Both the position numbers and the translations under genes were made by a program. 64,000 bases of DNA. Source: Brevibacterium sp. 'Marine'. GTDB taxonomy: Bacteria; Actinomycetota; Actinomycetes; Actinomycetales; Brevibacteriaceae. Positions 15,184 to 23,393 of this stretch are shown here, one piece after another (positions within the stretch are counted from its first letter, which is position 1; each line of letters starts with the position of its first letter). The stretch is from the NCBI RefSeq assembly GCF_012844365.1, contig NZ_CP051626.1:2108001-2172000 (forward strand), read 5' to 3'. The notes under the pieces were generated by a model. The model did not search any database. It saw only the letters and a program-made list of their open reading frames with translations, and was not told the DNA's origin.

Positions 15184-17219
15184 AGCTGTCTCTTGATCCG
15201 AAAGCCATCAACACCGTCCTCGACGGACAGTGGGCAGACGCTCGCCGACGCGGGCGAACCCTGGCCGAAGAACCGTCGACCCACGACGATCCGGCCGATG
15301 ATCTCGACACCGCACGGGCGAAGACCCTCGACGGGGTCATGATGATGGCCGAGACCGGACTGCCGATGACCGGGCTGTCACCGGAGATGGGCGGAAAGAA
15401 CGAACACGCCACGAACGTCGCCGGGTTCGAAGAGACCGTCACCGCCAACCCGAGCCTGCAGATCAAGGCAGGCGTCCAGTTCGGGCTATTCGGCGGAGCG
15501 ATCCTCCACCTCGGCGATCAGGAGCAGCATCACAAGTGGCTGCTCGACGCTCAGTCCGGACGCCTGCTGGGTTCGTTCGCGATGACGGAGATCGGACACG
15601 GCTCCGATGTCGCCAACGTGGCGACCACCGCCACCTACGACGAGGCGACCGAAGAGTTCGTCATCGAGACTCCCTTCCGGGCCGCAACGAAGGAATACAT
15701 CGGCAACGCCGCCCGCGATGCCAGGGCCGCCGTTCTCTTCGCACAGCTGATCACCAAGGGAGTCAAGCACGGGGTGCATGCCTTCTTCGTGCCCGTCCGC
15801 GACGAGTCCGGTGAGCCGATGCCGGGAGTCTCGATCGAAGACGACGGCTACAAGGGCGGGCTCAAGGGCGTCGACAATGGTCGCCTCGCCTTCGACTCGG
15901 TGCGGATCCCGCGCACCAATCTGCTCAACCGCTATGGACATGTCACCGCCGACGGCACATACTCCTCCCCCATCGAATCACCGGGACGCCGTTTCTTCAC
16001 GATGCTCGGCACCCTGGTCCAGGGCCGCGTCTCGCTCGACGGCGCCTCCGTGGTCGCCTCGAAGCTCGCCCTCGACATCGCCGTGCGCTACGGACTCGAA
16101 CGCAAGCAGTTCACGGCCGGCGACGACTTCGCCGAGACGACCCTGCTCGACTACGGCCAGCATCAGCGTCGCCTCATGCCTGCCCTCGCCGCCGTCTACG
16201 CCTCAGCGTTCGCACACGAGAAGCTGCTGACCTCCTTCGAGGAGGTCTTCGCCGGAGCCGACGACTCCGAGGAGAACCGGGCTCTGCTCGAGACCCGGGC
16301 AGCAGCGTTCAAGGCCGACTCGACCTGGATGGCGCTCGACGTCATCCAGGAATGCCGTGAAGCCTGCGGCGGTGCCGGTTTCATGGCGGAGAACCGCCTC
16401 GTGGGACTGCGCGCCGACCTCGACGTCTACGTCACCTTCGAAGGCGACAACACGGTGCTGCTGCAGCTCGTGGCCAAGCGCCTCCTCGGTGACTATGCCA
16501 AGGAGTTCGCGAATCTCGACGTCGGTGGTGCCGCCCGGTTCATCGGCACCCAGGCCGCCGAGCACACGCTCTACCGCACCGGTCTGGCCAATGCCGGACG
16601 GGCGATCTCGGACGCGCTGACCCCGAACCTCGGTGACAAACGGATCCGGTCGGGACGCTTGCAGCGGACCCTGCTCGAGACGCGTCTGGAGGTCATGGTC
16701 TCCGGAGTGGCCCAGGCACTGCGTCCGGCGACGAAGATGCCGGCCGCGCAGGCGGCCGATCTGTTCAACGTCCACCAGCACGAGCTCATCGAGATGGCAC
16801 GCGCCTATGTCGAGCTCGAGAAGTGGAAGGCACTCGACGAGAAGATGAGGGAGCAGACCGACGCCGATCAGGCCAAGGCCTTCCGTCGTCTGCGTGACAC
16901 CTACGGTCTCGGACTGATCGAGAAGCATATGGCCTGGCACCTCATGTACGGTCGCCTGCCGATGTCGCGCGCACGCCAGATCAACGAGACGCTGAACCGT
17001 CTGTGCCAGAAGCTCGCGGCCAACGCCCACGACCTCGTCGAAGCATTCGGCTACTCGGATGTCCACCGTCGGGCCACCATCGCCTCCGGTGTCGAAGCCG
17101 AGCGTCAGGCCGAGGCCGCCGACTACTACCGTCGGGCGCGTGCCCGTCAGGACTTCCCGGTCGACGAGAAGCAGCTGCGCAAGGCCGCGAAGAAGAAAGC
17201 GAAGGCCGCCGCACGGTGA
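15180..17219 (+). CDS. Acyl-CoA dehydrogenase/oxidase family protein
   Basis: A 679-residue flavoprotein that introduces the trans-2 double bond into acyl-CoA. FAMTEIGHGSDV near residue 136 is the flavin-contacting motif. RVSLDGASVVASKLALDIA and ECREACGGAGFMAENRL follow, with FEGDNTVLLQLVAKRL near residue 425. After residue 440 comes a long helical C-terminal domain like that of acyl-CoA oxidases, ending in a Lys/Ala-rich tail. It sits where fadE5 sits in M. tuberculosis but is longer than FadE5 (about 611 residues) and looks more oxidase-like; if oxygen is the acceptor it would make peroxide. GAGGAG precedes the ATG, which overlaps the TetR stop. Confidence 0.88.
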   Translation: MKLSLDPKAINTVLDGQWADARRRGRTLAEEPSTHDDPADDLDTARAKTLDGVMMMAETGLPMTGLSPEMGGKNEHATNVAGFEETVTANPSLQIKAGVQFGLFGGAILHLGDQEQHHKWLLDAQSGRLLGSFAMTEIGHGSDVANVATTATYDEATEEFVIETPFRAATKEYIGNAARDARAAVLFAQLITKGVKHGVHAFFVPVRDESGEPMPGVSIEDDGYKGGLKGVDNGRLAFDSVRIPRTNLLNRYGHVTADGTYSSPIESPGRRFFTMLGTLVQGRVSLDGASVVASKLALDIAVRYGLERKQFTAGDDFAETTLLDYGQHQRRLMPALAAVYASAFAHEKLLTSFEEVFAGADDSEENRALLETRAAAFKADSTWMALDVIQECREACGGAGFMAENRLVGLRADLDVYVTFEGDNTVLLQLVAKRLLGDYAKEFANLDVGGAARFIGTQAAEHTLYRTGLANAGRAISDALTPNLGDKRIRSGRLQRTLLETRLEVMVSGVAQALRPATKMPAAQAADLFNVHQHELIEMARAYVELEKWKALDEKMREQTDADQAKAFRRLRDTYGLGLIEKHMAWHLMYGRLPMSRARQINETLNRLCQKLAANAHDLVEAFGYSDVHRRATIASGVEAERQAEAADYYRRARARQDFPVDEKQLRKAAKKKAKAAAR

Positions 17220-17241
17220 CCGCAGGTCCGTGATCCGGGCA

Positions 17242-17287
17242 CACCAGAAGACCCCCGCAGCGAACGGTCTGCGGGGGTCTTCTGGTG
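17242..17287. terminator. Bidirectional terminator hairpin
   Basis: A perfect 19-bp inverted repeat (CACCAGAAGACCCCCGCAG and its complement) with an 8-nt loop lies between the convergent acyl-CoA dehydrogenase and metX genes. Confidence 0.85.
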
Positions 17288-17355
17288 CTTGGGGTGAACG
17301 GTGCCTGCGGCTGTCAGTGGTCCTGTCTGACGCCTGAGATCGTCTGACGTTCCCC

Positions 17356-17409
17356 TCGGCCTCAGTCGGCGAGTCGGCCTCAGTCGGCGAGTCGGCCTCA
17401 GTCGGCGAG
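17356..17409. repeat. Three perfect 18-bp tandem repeats at the metX stop
   Basis: The unit TCGGCCTCAGTCGGCGAG occurs three times without change (17356-17373, 17374-17391, 17392-17409). On the metX strand each unit reads L-A-D-stop-G-R. The copy at 17392-17409 holds the real C-terminus and stop; the other two are downstream copies with further in-frame stops. Confidence 0.95.
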
Positions 17410-18432
17410 GAAGTCGGCGAGGACCGCGGAGATCTTCTCGGTCTCGGTGAGGAACCCGTCGTGGCCGACCGGGGAGTCGACGATGTGGTGTCGGACTCTT
17501 CCGGGCAGCGCCTCGGCGAGGATGCCCACCTGTTCCGGCGGGAACAGCCGATCCGAGGACACGGAGATCACGAGGTTGTCGGTGCAGGCATCGGCCAGTG
17601 CGACCGTGAGGTCGGAGGAGCGGCCGCGTCGCACATCATGGTCGCGCAGGGCACGCGTGAGCACGATGTAGCTGTGCGGGTCGAACCGGGCGGTGAGCTT
17701 CTTGGCCTGATGGTCCAGGTACGAGGTCACCTCGTAGTAGTCCTCCGAACGCATCCGACGAGAGAAGCGTTCATTGAGGTCGACATCGTTGCGATACGTC
17801 AGGTGCGCGATCTGCCGAGCCAGGCCGAGGCCATGACTGGGGAAGCTGCCGACGGCCGAATAGTCTCCGGAATAGTAGTCGGCGTCGAGTTCGATCGCGC
17901 GTTCCTGCATCATCGCCCAGGCGATCTGATCTGCTTCGCAGAAGGCCGGTGCGGCGATGACCGCGCATTTGCGGACCTTCCGACTGTCCAACAGAGCAAA
18001 CTCGAGCGCTCGCGCACCCCCCATGGAGCCGCCGATGACGGCGACCCAGGAGTCGATGCCGAGGATCTGGGCGAGATTGTGCTCCAGGCGTGCCATGTCG
18101 CGGATAGTCACCCGAGGGAATCGGGAGCCGTAGGCCAGGCCGTCATCATAGGACGACTGCGGCCCGGTCGTTCCCGAGCAGCCTCCCAGGGAGTTCGCAC
18201 ACACCACGAAGTACTTGTCGGTGTCGATGGCCTCCCCGGGGCCGACGACACCCGCCCACCATTCGGTGACGCGGGTATCGCCGGTCAGAGCATGCTCGAT
18301 GAGGATCGCATTGGACCGGTCGGCGTTGAGGGTGCCGAAGGTCTCATAGGCGATCTCGACCGTGCCGAACGTATGCCCGGAGTCCGTGCCGAAGCCCAGG
18401 ATCCGTTCGACGGAAGTGCTCTGGGTGGTCAT
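17398..18432 (-). CDS. metX: Homoserine O-acetyltransferase
   Basis: A 344-residue alpha/beta-hydrolase-fold enzyme that acetylates homoserine with acetyl-CoA in methionine synthesis. The nucleophile elbow is VIGGSMGGARAL near residue 138. The acid is the Asp of VSSDRLFPPEQ and the base the His of SPVGHDGFLTE. NSLGGCSGTTGP is the conserved oxyanion/substrate region. It lies 1 nt after the metY stop, so the two form an operon supplying and using O-acetylhomoserine. The last codons and stop lie in an 18-bp triplication. Confidence 0.96.
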   Translation of the reverse strand: MTTQSTSVERILGFGTDSGHTFGTVEIAYETFGTLNADRSNAILIEHALTGDTRVTEWWAGVVGPGEAIDTDKYFVVCANSLGGCSGTTGPQSSYDDGLAYGSRFPRVTIRDMARLEHNLAQILGIDSWVAVIGGSMGGARALEFALLDSRKVRKCAVIAAPAFCEADQIAWAMMQERAIELDADYYSGDYSAVGSFPSHGLGLARQIAHLTYRNDVDLNERFSRRMRSEDYYEVTSYLDHQAKKLTARFDPHSYIVLTRALRDHDVRRGRSSDLTVALADACTDNLVISVSSDRLFPPEQVGILAEALPGRVRHHIVDSPVGHDGFLTETEKISAVLADFLAD

Positions 18433-18433
18433 C

Positions 18434-19756
18434 TCAGGCCGCGGTCTGCGCCTTCGCCGCAGCCGCCGCGAAGCCCTTGTCGAGGTCGCCGATGATGTCG
18501 TCGATGCCTTCGATGCCCACTGACAGGCGCACCAGGGCCGGGTTGACTCCGGCGGCTTTCTGGGCTTCCTCGTCGAGCTGAGCGTGCGTGGTCGAGGCCG
18601 GGTGGATGACGAGCGAGCGGACGTCGCCGATGTTCGCCACCAGCGAGTGCAGTTCGAGGGCGTCGACGAAGGCCACTGCCGCGTCGTAGCCGCCGGCGAT
18701 GTCGAAGGCGAGGACCGAACCCACGCCGTTCGGCAGGTACTTCTTCGCCAGACCGTTCCAGGGGCTCGACTCGAGTCCGGCGTAGGCGACGCGGTCGACC
18801 TGGCTGTGGGCCTCGAGGTAGGCGGCGACCTTGTTCGCGTTCTCCACGTGGCGTTCGATGCGCAGGCTCAGAGTCTCGATGCCCTGGGCCAGCAGGAATG
18901 CGTTCGTGGGGCTGAGCGAGGGCCCGAGGTCGCGCAGTCCCTGCACGCGGGCCTTGAGGCCGAAGGACACGTTGACGCCGAAGGCTCCCTCGGCACCGAG
19001 GTCGCGGGCGAAGACGAGTCCGTTGTAGGAAGCGTCGGGTTCGTTGAAGCCGGGGAACTTCTCCGGCGCTGCGCCGTAGTCGAAGTTGCCGCTGTCGACG
19101 AGGACTCCGGCGACGGAGTTGCCGTGGCCGCCGAGGTACTTCGTGGCGGAATGGAGGACGACGTCGGCACCGTGTTCGATCGGACGCACGAGGTAGGGGC
19201 TGGCGAGGGTGTTGTCGACGAAGAGCGGCACACCGGCATCGTGAGCGATTCCGGCGATCGCCTCGATGTCGAGGATGTCCGAGCGCGGGTTCGACACCAC
19301 CTCACCGAAGAGGAGCTTCGTGTTGTCCTGGATCGCGTTCTTCCACGCCTCGTGGTCGTCGACGTCGACGAAGGTCGTTTCGATGCCGAGCTTGCGCAGG
19401 GTGACGTCGAAGAGGTTGACGGTTCCGCCGTAGAGGCTGGAGCTGGCCACGATGTGGTCACCGGCTCCGGCGACGTTCGTGATCGCGAGGAAGGCCGCAG
19501 ACTGGCCCGAGGCGGTGAGGACGGCGTGGACGCCGCCCTCGAGATCGGCGATGCGGTTCTCGACGACCTCGTTCGTCGGGTTCGTCAGGCGGCTGTAGAC
19601 GGGGCCGACGTCGGTCAGCGCAAAGCGTGCTGCGGCGTGGTCGACATCGTTGAACACGAACGAAGTCGTCTGATGGATCGGCAGGGCGCGGGAACCGGTG
19701 ACCGGGTCGGGTACCTGTCCGGCATGGATCTGGCGGGTTTCGAATGCCTGGGTCAT
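18434..19756 (-). CDS. metY: O-acetylhomoserine sulfhydrylase
   Basis: A 440-residue PLP enzyme of the Cys/Met metabolism family that makes homocysteine from O-acetylhomoserine and sulfide. It begins with the typical FETRQIHAGQVPD. The PLP lysine is in HSATKYLGGHGN near residue 208, and SRLTNPTNEVVENRIADLEGG and VDNTLASPYL are further family motifs. I choose the ATG at 19756, with GGAGAG 6 nt upstream, rather than an upstream in-frame start at 19843. The 170-nt upstream region has no SAM-riboswitch-like sequence but holds spaced direct repeats. Confidence 0.96.
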   Translation of the reverse strand: MTQAFETRQIHAGQVPDPVTGSRALPIHQTTSFVFNDVDHAAARFALTDVGPVYSRLTNPTNEVVENRIADLEGGVHAVLTASGQSAAFLAITNVAGAGDHIVASSSLYGGTVNLFDVTLRKLGIETTFVDVDDHEAWKNAIQDNTKLLFGEVVSNPRSDILDIEAIAGIAHDAGVPLFVDNTLASPYLVRPIEHGADVVLHSATKYLGGHGNSVAGVLVDSGNFDYGAAPEKFPGFNEPDASYNGLVFARDLGAEGAFGVNVSFGLKARVQGLRDLGPSLSPTNAFLLAQGIETLSLRIERHVENANKVAAYLEAHSQVDRVAYAGLESSPWNGLAKKYLPNGVGSVLAFDIAGGYDAAVAFVDALELHSLVANIGDVRSLVIHPASTTHAQLDEEAQKAAGVNPALVRLSVGIEGIDDIIGDLDKGFAAAAAKAQTAA

Positions 19757-19849
19757 GGTGACTCTCCTGTGTGAGTGCGGTGGCGGTGTCGCTGGTTGAG
19801 GCGATGTGATGTGTCCACTGTCATCGACTTCGCCGGCTTGCACCCGCTG

Positions 19850-19881
19850 TGTGTCATGTTGGCGTCATCATGTGTCATGTT
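19850..19881 (-). promoter_or_regulatory. Direct repeats upstream of metY
   Basis: The 11-mer AACATGACACA (minus strand) occurs twice, at 19850-19860 and 19871-19881. The copies are 21 bp apart, two helical turns, on the same face of the helix. Further TGAC-type half sites follow upstream. The arrangement suits a tandem-binding regulator of sulfur metabolism; which one is unknown. Confidence 0.4.
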
Positions 19882-19926
19882 TCGTCACACCGTGTCGTGC
19901 AGCTGTCACATGTGCAGCGCCGACGA

Positions 19927-22900
19927 TCAGCGGAAGTTCCGCGCCTTCGTCGGCAGCTGCACCTCGAGGGGGATGAGTTTGTGCGCGTAGAGGCTGACCA
20001 CGTCTCCCCCGCGCTGGATGAGCCCGGTGACGACGAGGGCGTTGCGGGAGGTCGCAACCGTACGGAAGCGTTTCATCAGCCCCGCCGTGGCCACCACATT
20101 GAGCATCCCGAATTCGTCTTCGAGGTTGATGAAGGTGATGCCCGAGGCGGTCGCCGGGCGCTGCCGATGAGTGACGATCGCGGCCACCGTCATCCGGGTT
20201 CCGTCCGCCGCACGCGCCGCATCCGCAGTCGATGAGTATCCGCGGGCGCTCAGCGACTCGCGCATCATCTGTGTGGGGTAGCCGTCGACGGTGATCCCGG
20301 TGGAGAAGAGTTCGGCCAAGGTCACATCGAAGGCGTCCATGGTCGGCAGGGTCGGGGCCGAGTCCACGCTCGCCGTTCCCGGCAGCAGTCCCGGATGAGC
20401 ACCGGCGACTCCCCCGGCCAGCCACAGCGCCTGCCGTCGGTCGAGGTCGAATCCGGACAGGGCTCCGGCCGTGGCCAGCGATTCCATGGCCCGCTTGCCG
20501 ATTCCGGTGCGTTCGGCCAGATCCGCCACCGAGGTGAACGGTGCGTTCTCACGTTCGGTCACGATCACCTCGGCGAAGGAGCCGACATGGGCGACCGTGT
20601 CCAGTCCCAAACGGATCCCCAGCTCCCCCGCCGAGGCGGTGCCCCCTTCCCCCGCCTCGGCGACCCGTTCGAGGTCTGTGGCCGCCTGTGACCACCGGAT
20701 GTCGACGGGCAGGATCGGCACCCCGTGCCGACGGGCGTCGGCGATGAGCGACTGCGGGGAGTAGAAGCCCATCGGCTGGCTGCGCAGCAGTCCGGCGGTG
20801 AAGGCCGCGTGGTGATGGTATTTGAACCAAGCAGACTGATAGACGAGGTTCGCGAAGCTGATGGCATGCGATTCGGGGAACCCGTAGTTCGCGAAGGCCG
20901 CGATGGTCGCGAAGATCGCCTCGGCAGTGTCCTCGGCGACCCCGCGAGCCAGGGCACCTGTCCGGAACTTCTCCGCGAGTTCGGCCATCCGCTTCTCAGA
21001 CCGGCGTGAGCCCATGGCCTGCCGCAGCCGGTCGGCATCGGCCCCGGTGAACCCGCCGACGTCGATGGCCATCTGCATGAGCTGCTCCTGGAACAGCGGC
21101 ACCCCATAGGTCTTGGCCAGGGACTTCTCCAACAGCGGGTGGAGGTATTCGACCTCATCGAGGCCCTGCCTACGACGGATGTAGGGATGGACGGAGCCGC
21201 CCTGGATGGGGCCGGGGCGGATGAGCGCGACCTGCACGGCCAGATCGTAGAACGTCTCCGGCCGCAGCCGGGGCAGAGTCGCCAGCTGGGCGCGGGATTC
21301 GACCTGGAAGACCCCGATCGCGTCGGCACGGCAGAGCATCTCGTAGACGGCTGCGTCGTCGTCATCGATCTCCGCTCGGTCGATGAGGACCCCGGTGTGT
21401 CGGTGGACGAGTCCGACCATCTCGTGCAGGGCGGTGAGCATGCCCAGACCGAGCAGGTCGAACTTGACCAGATCCATGGCCGCGCAGTCGTCCTTGTCCC
21501 ATTGGACGACGGTGCGGTGGCCCATCGTCGCCTTCTCGATCGGCACGACTTCGCCGATGGCACGGTCGGCCAGGATCATCCCACCGGAGTGGATGCCCAG
21601 ATGGCGCGGTGAGCCGAGCAGATCCTCGGCGACCTTGAGCACCGGGGCGGGCACCGGGGAGTCCTCGGCATCAGGCAGGCTCGACCACCGGTTGCTCGAC
21701 TTCGAGAACGCGTCCTGCTGTCCGGGGGCGTAGCCGAGGCTGAAGGCGGCGTCCCGGATGGCCGATTTCGCCCGGTAGGTGATGACATTGGCGACCTGGG
21801 CGGCGCGGTCGCGGCCGAAATGGTCGTAGACGTATTGGATGACCTCTTCGCGGCGGCCGGATTCGATGTCGATGTCGATGTCCGGGTACCCCTTGCGGTC
21901 CGGGGACAGGAACCGGTCGAAGAGCAGTCCGTGTTTGACGGCGTCGACGGCGGTGATGCCCAGAACGAAGCAGACCGCGGAGTTCGCCGCCGATCCCCGC
22001 CCTTGGCAGAAGATGCCCATATGGCGGCAGAATTCGGTGATGTCGAAGACGATGAGGAAGTATCCGCAGAACCCCAGCTGCGCGATCATGTCCATCTCCC
22101 GGTCCAGCTGCTCCCAAGCTCGGGGGTTCTCGGCTCTCGTTCCGTAGCGGTGCCGTCCGCGTTCGGCGATGAGGCCGCGCAGATACGTCTCCCCTTCGGT
22201 CTCATCGGGCATCGGCGCCTTCGGCAGGTCGGGGCGGGCCGAGGAGAGGACGAAGGAGCAGTCCCGACCGATCCGCACCGCATTGTCCAGAGCCTGCCGA
22301 GGGAAGCGTGCGAGCATCTCCTCCCCGGTGTGGATGCGTGCGCTCGCCGTCGCCGGCAGCCACCCGGCCAGTTCATCCAGCGAGAGCCGCGACCGCACCG
22401 AGGCCCTCACCTGCGCGGACTTCCATTGGGCGCGGGTGGCGAAGTGGACGGCGTTGCTGGCCATGATCGGCAGTCCCGTCCGCTGGGCCAGATCGCCGAG
22501 GTGGCGCAGCCTCTCGTCGTCATCCGGGGTTCCGTCTCGGCTGAGTTCGACGGCGACTCGGTCGGGTCCGAAGAGTGCGGTGAGTTCGCGCAGAGCGCTG
22601 AGCCCGCCGTCGTCGTCGCCCAACGCTCGTCGCAGCGGTCCCTTGCGGCAGCCGGTCAGGATCATCCAGTCTCCGTCCTCGGCCGCGAGTTCGTCGAGGT
22701 CGAAGAGCGGACGGTTCTTCTCACCGCGCAGGTTCGCCTCGGTGATGATCTGAGAGAGCTGGTGGTAGCCCTCGACGCTGCGGGCGAGGACGAGCAGGTG
22801 GGTGGCATCGGGGTCGGTCTGTCCTGGGATCTTCTCGGCCAGCCCCACGGACAGTTCGGAGCCGAACACGGTGTCCAGCCCCACCTCGGCGGCGGCATGG

Positions 22901-23346
22901 GCGAAGCGGACGGCTCCGTAGAGTCCGTTGTGGTCGGTCAGCGCCAGAGAGCTCAGCCCGGCGGCGGCACCGGCTGCCACGAGCTCTTCGGGGTCGGAGG
23001 CTCCGTCGAGGAAGCTGAACTGGGAATGCACATGCAGCTCCGCCCAGTCCACGCCGCTCTGACGCAGCAGTCCCGGTCCGCTGCCGATCCCCTGAGCGCT
23101 GCCGGCGCCTGTCGGCTCCTGATAGCGGCCGCGTCCGTCCGAACCGCCGGGGCCGACCGAGACTTGGTAACGGTCGGGGCGGGAGAACGCCGGGGCATCG
23201 GAGCCGTCGGCATGCTTGTCGACAGGCTGTTTTCCTGCCGGGTTCTCGCCAGCAGGCTGTTTGTCCGCCGGGGAGGACGGGATGTCCTTGCCTTCGAGGC
23301 GGCGCGCCAGCTTCGACCACGGTGTGCGCGGGTTCGAGAATCCCAT
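19927..23346 (-). CDS. dnaE2: Error-prone DNA polymerase III alpha
   Basis: An 1139-residue C-family polymerase for damage-induced mutagenic synthesis. A Pro/Lys-rich, probably disordered leader of about 100 residues precedes the PHP domain (ELHVHSQFSFLDGASDPEEL near residue 103). The polymerase palm carries GYPDIDIDIESGRREEV with the catalytic aspartates. QAMGSRRSEKRMAEL, YGFPESHAISFANLVY and, near the end, an OB fold (GITFINLEDEFGMLNVV) follow. It is shorter than replicative DnaE1 at the C-terminus, as expected for DnaE2. It is the last gene of imuA'-imuB-dnaE2, 47 nt after imuB. Confidence 0.95.
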   Translation of the reverse strand: MGFSNPRTPWSKLARRLEGKDIPSSPADKQPAGENPAGKQPVDKHADGSDAPAFSRPDRYQVSVGPGGSDGRGRYQEPTGAGSAQGIGSGPGLLRQSGVDWAELHVHSQFSFLDGASDPEELVAAGAAAGLSSLALTDHNGLYGAVRFAHAAAEVGLDTVFGSELSVGLAEKIPGQTDPDATHLLVLARSVEGYHQLSQIITEANLRGEKNRPLFDLDELAAEDGDWMILTGCRKGPLRRALGDDDGGLSALRELTALFGPDRVAVELSRDGTPDDDERLRHLGDLAQRTGLPIMASNAVHFATRAQWKSAQVRASVRSRLSLDELAGWLPATASARIHTGEEMLARFPRQALDNAVRIGRDCSFVLSSARPDLPKAPMPDETEGETYLRGLIAERGRHRYGTRAENPRAWEQLDREMDMIAQLGFCGYFLIVFDITEFCRHMGIFCQGRGSAANSAVCFVLGITAVDAVKHGLLFDRFLSPDRKGYPDIDIDIESGRREEVIQYVYDHFGRDRAAQVANVITYRAKSAIRDAAFSLGYAPGQQDAFSKSSNRWSSLPDAEDSPVPAPVLKVAEDLLGSPRHLGIHSGGMILADRAIGEVVPIEKATMGHRTVVQWDKDDCAAMDLVKFDLLGLGMLTALHEMVGLVHRHTGVLIDRAEIDDDDAAVYEMLCRADAIGVFQVESRAQLATLPRLRPETFYDLAVQVALIRPGPIQGGSVHPYIRRRQGLDEVEYLHPLLEKSLAKTYGVPLFQEQLMQMAIDVGGFTGADADRLRQAMGSRRSEKRMAELAEKFRTGALARGVAEDTAEAIFATIAAFANYGFPESHAISFANLVYQSAWFKYHHHAAFTAGLLRSQPMGFYSPQSLIADARRHGVPILPVDIRWSQAATDLERVAEAGEGGTASAGELGIRLGLDTVAHVGSFAEVIVTERENAPFTSVADLAERTGIGKRAMESLATAGALSGFDLDRRQALWLAGGVAGAHPGLLPGTASVDSAPTLPTMDAFDVTLAELFSTGITVDGYPTQMMRESLSARGYSSTADAARAADGTRMTVAAIVTHRQRPATASGITFINLEDEFGMLNVVATAGLMKRFRTVATSRNALVVTGLIQRGGDVVSLYAHKLIPLEVQLPTKARNFR

Positions 23347-23393
23347 CGGGACCTCCTCCTCTCAGATGGGGTCGTTGGTCAGCAGGTTGCCCG

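Noticed and set aside
19757..19926. SAM riboswitch upstream of metY
   Set aside because: The region lacks the conserved SAM-I, SAM-II or SAM-IV core sequences and stems; it shows only direct repeats.
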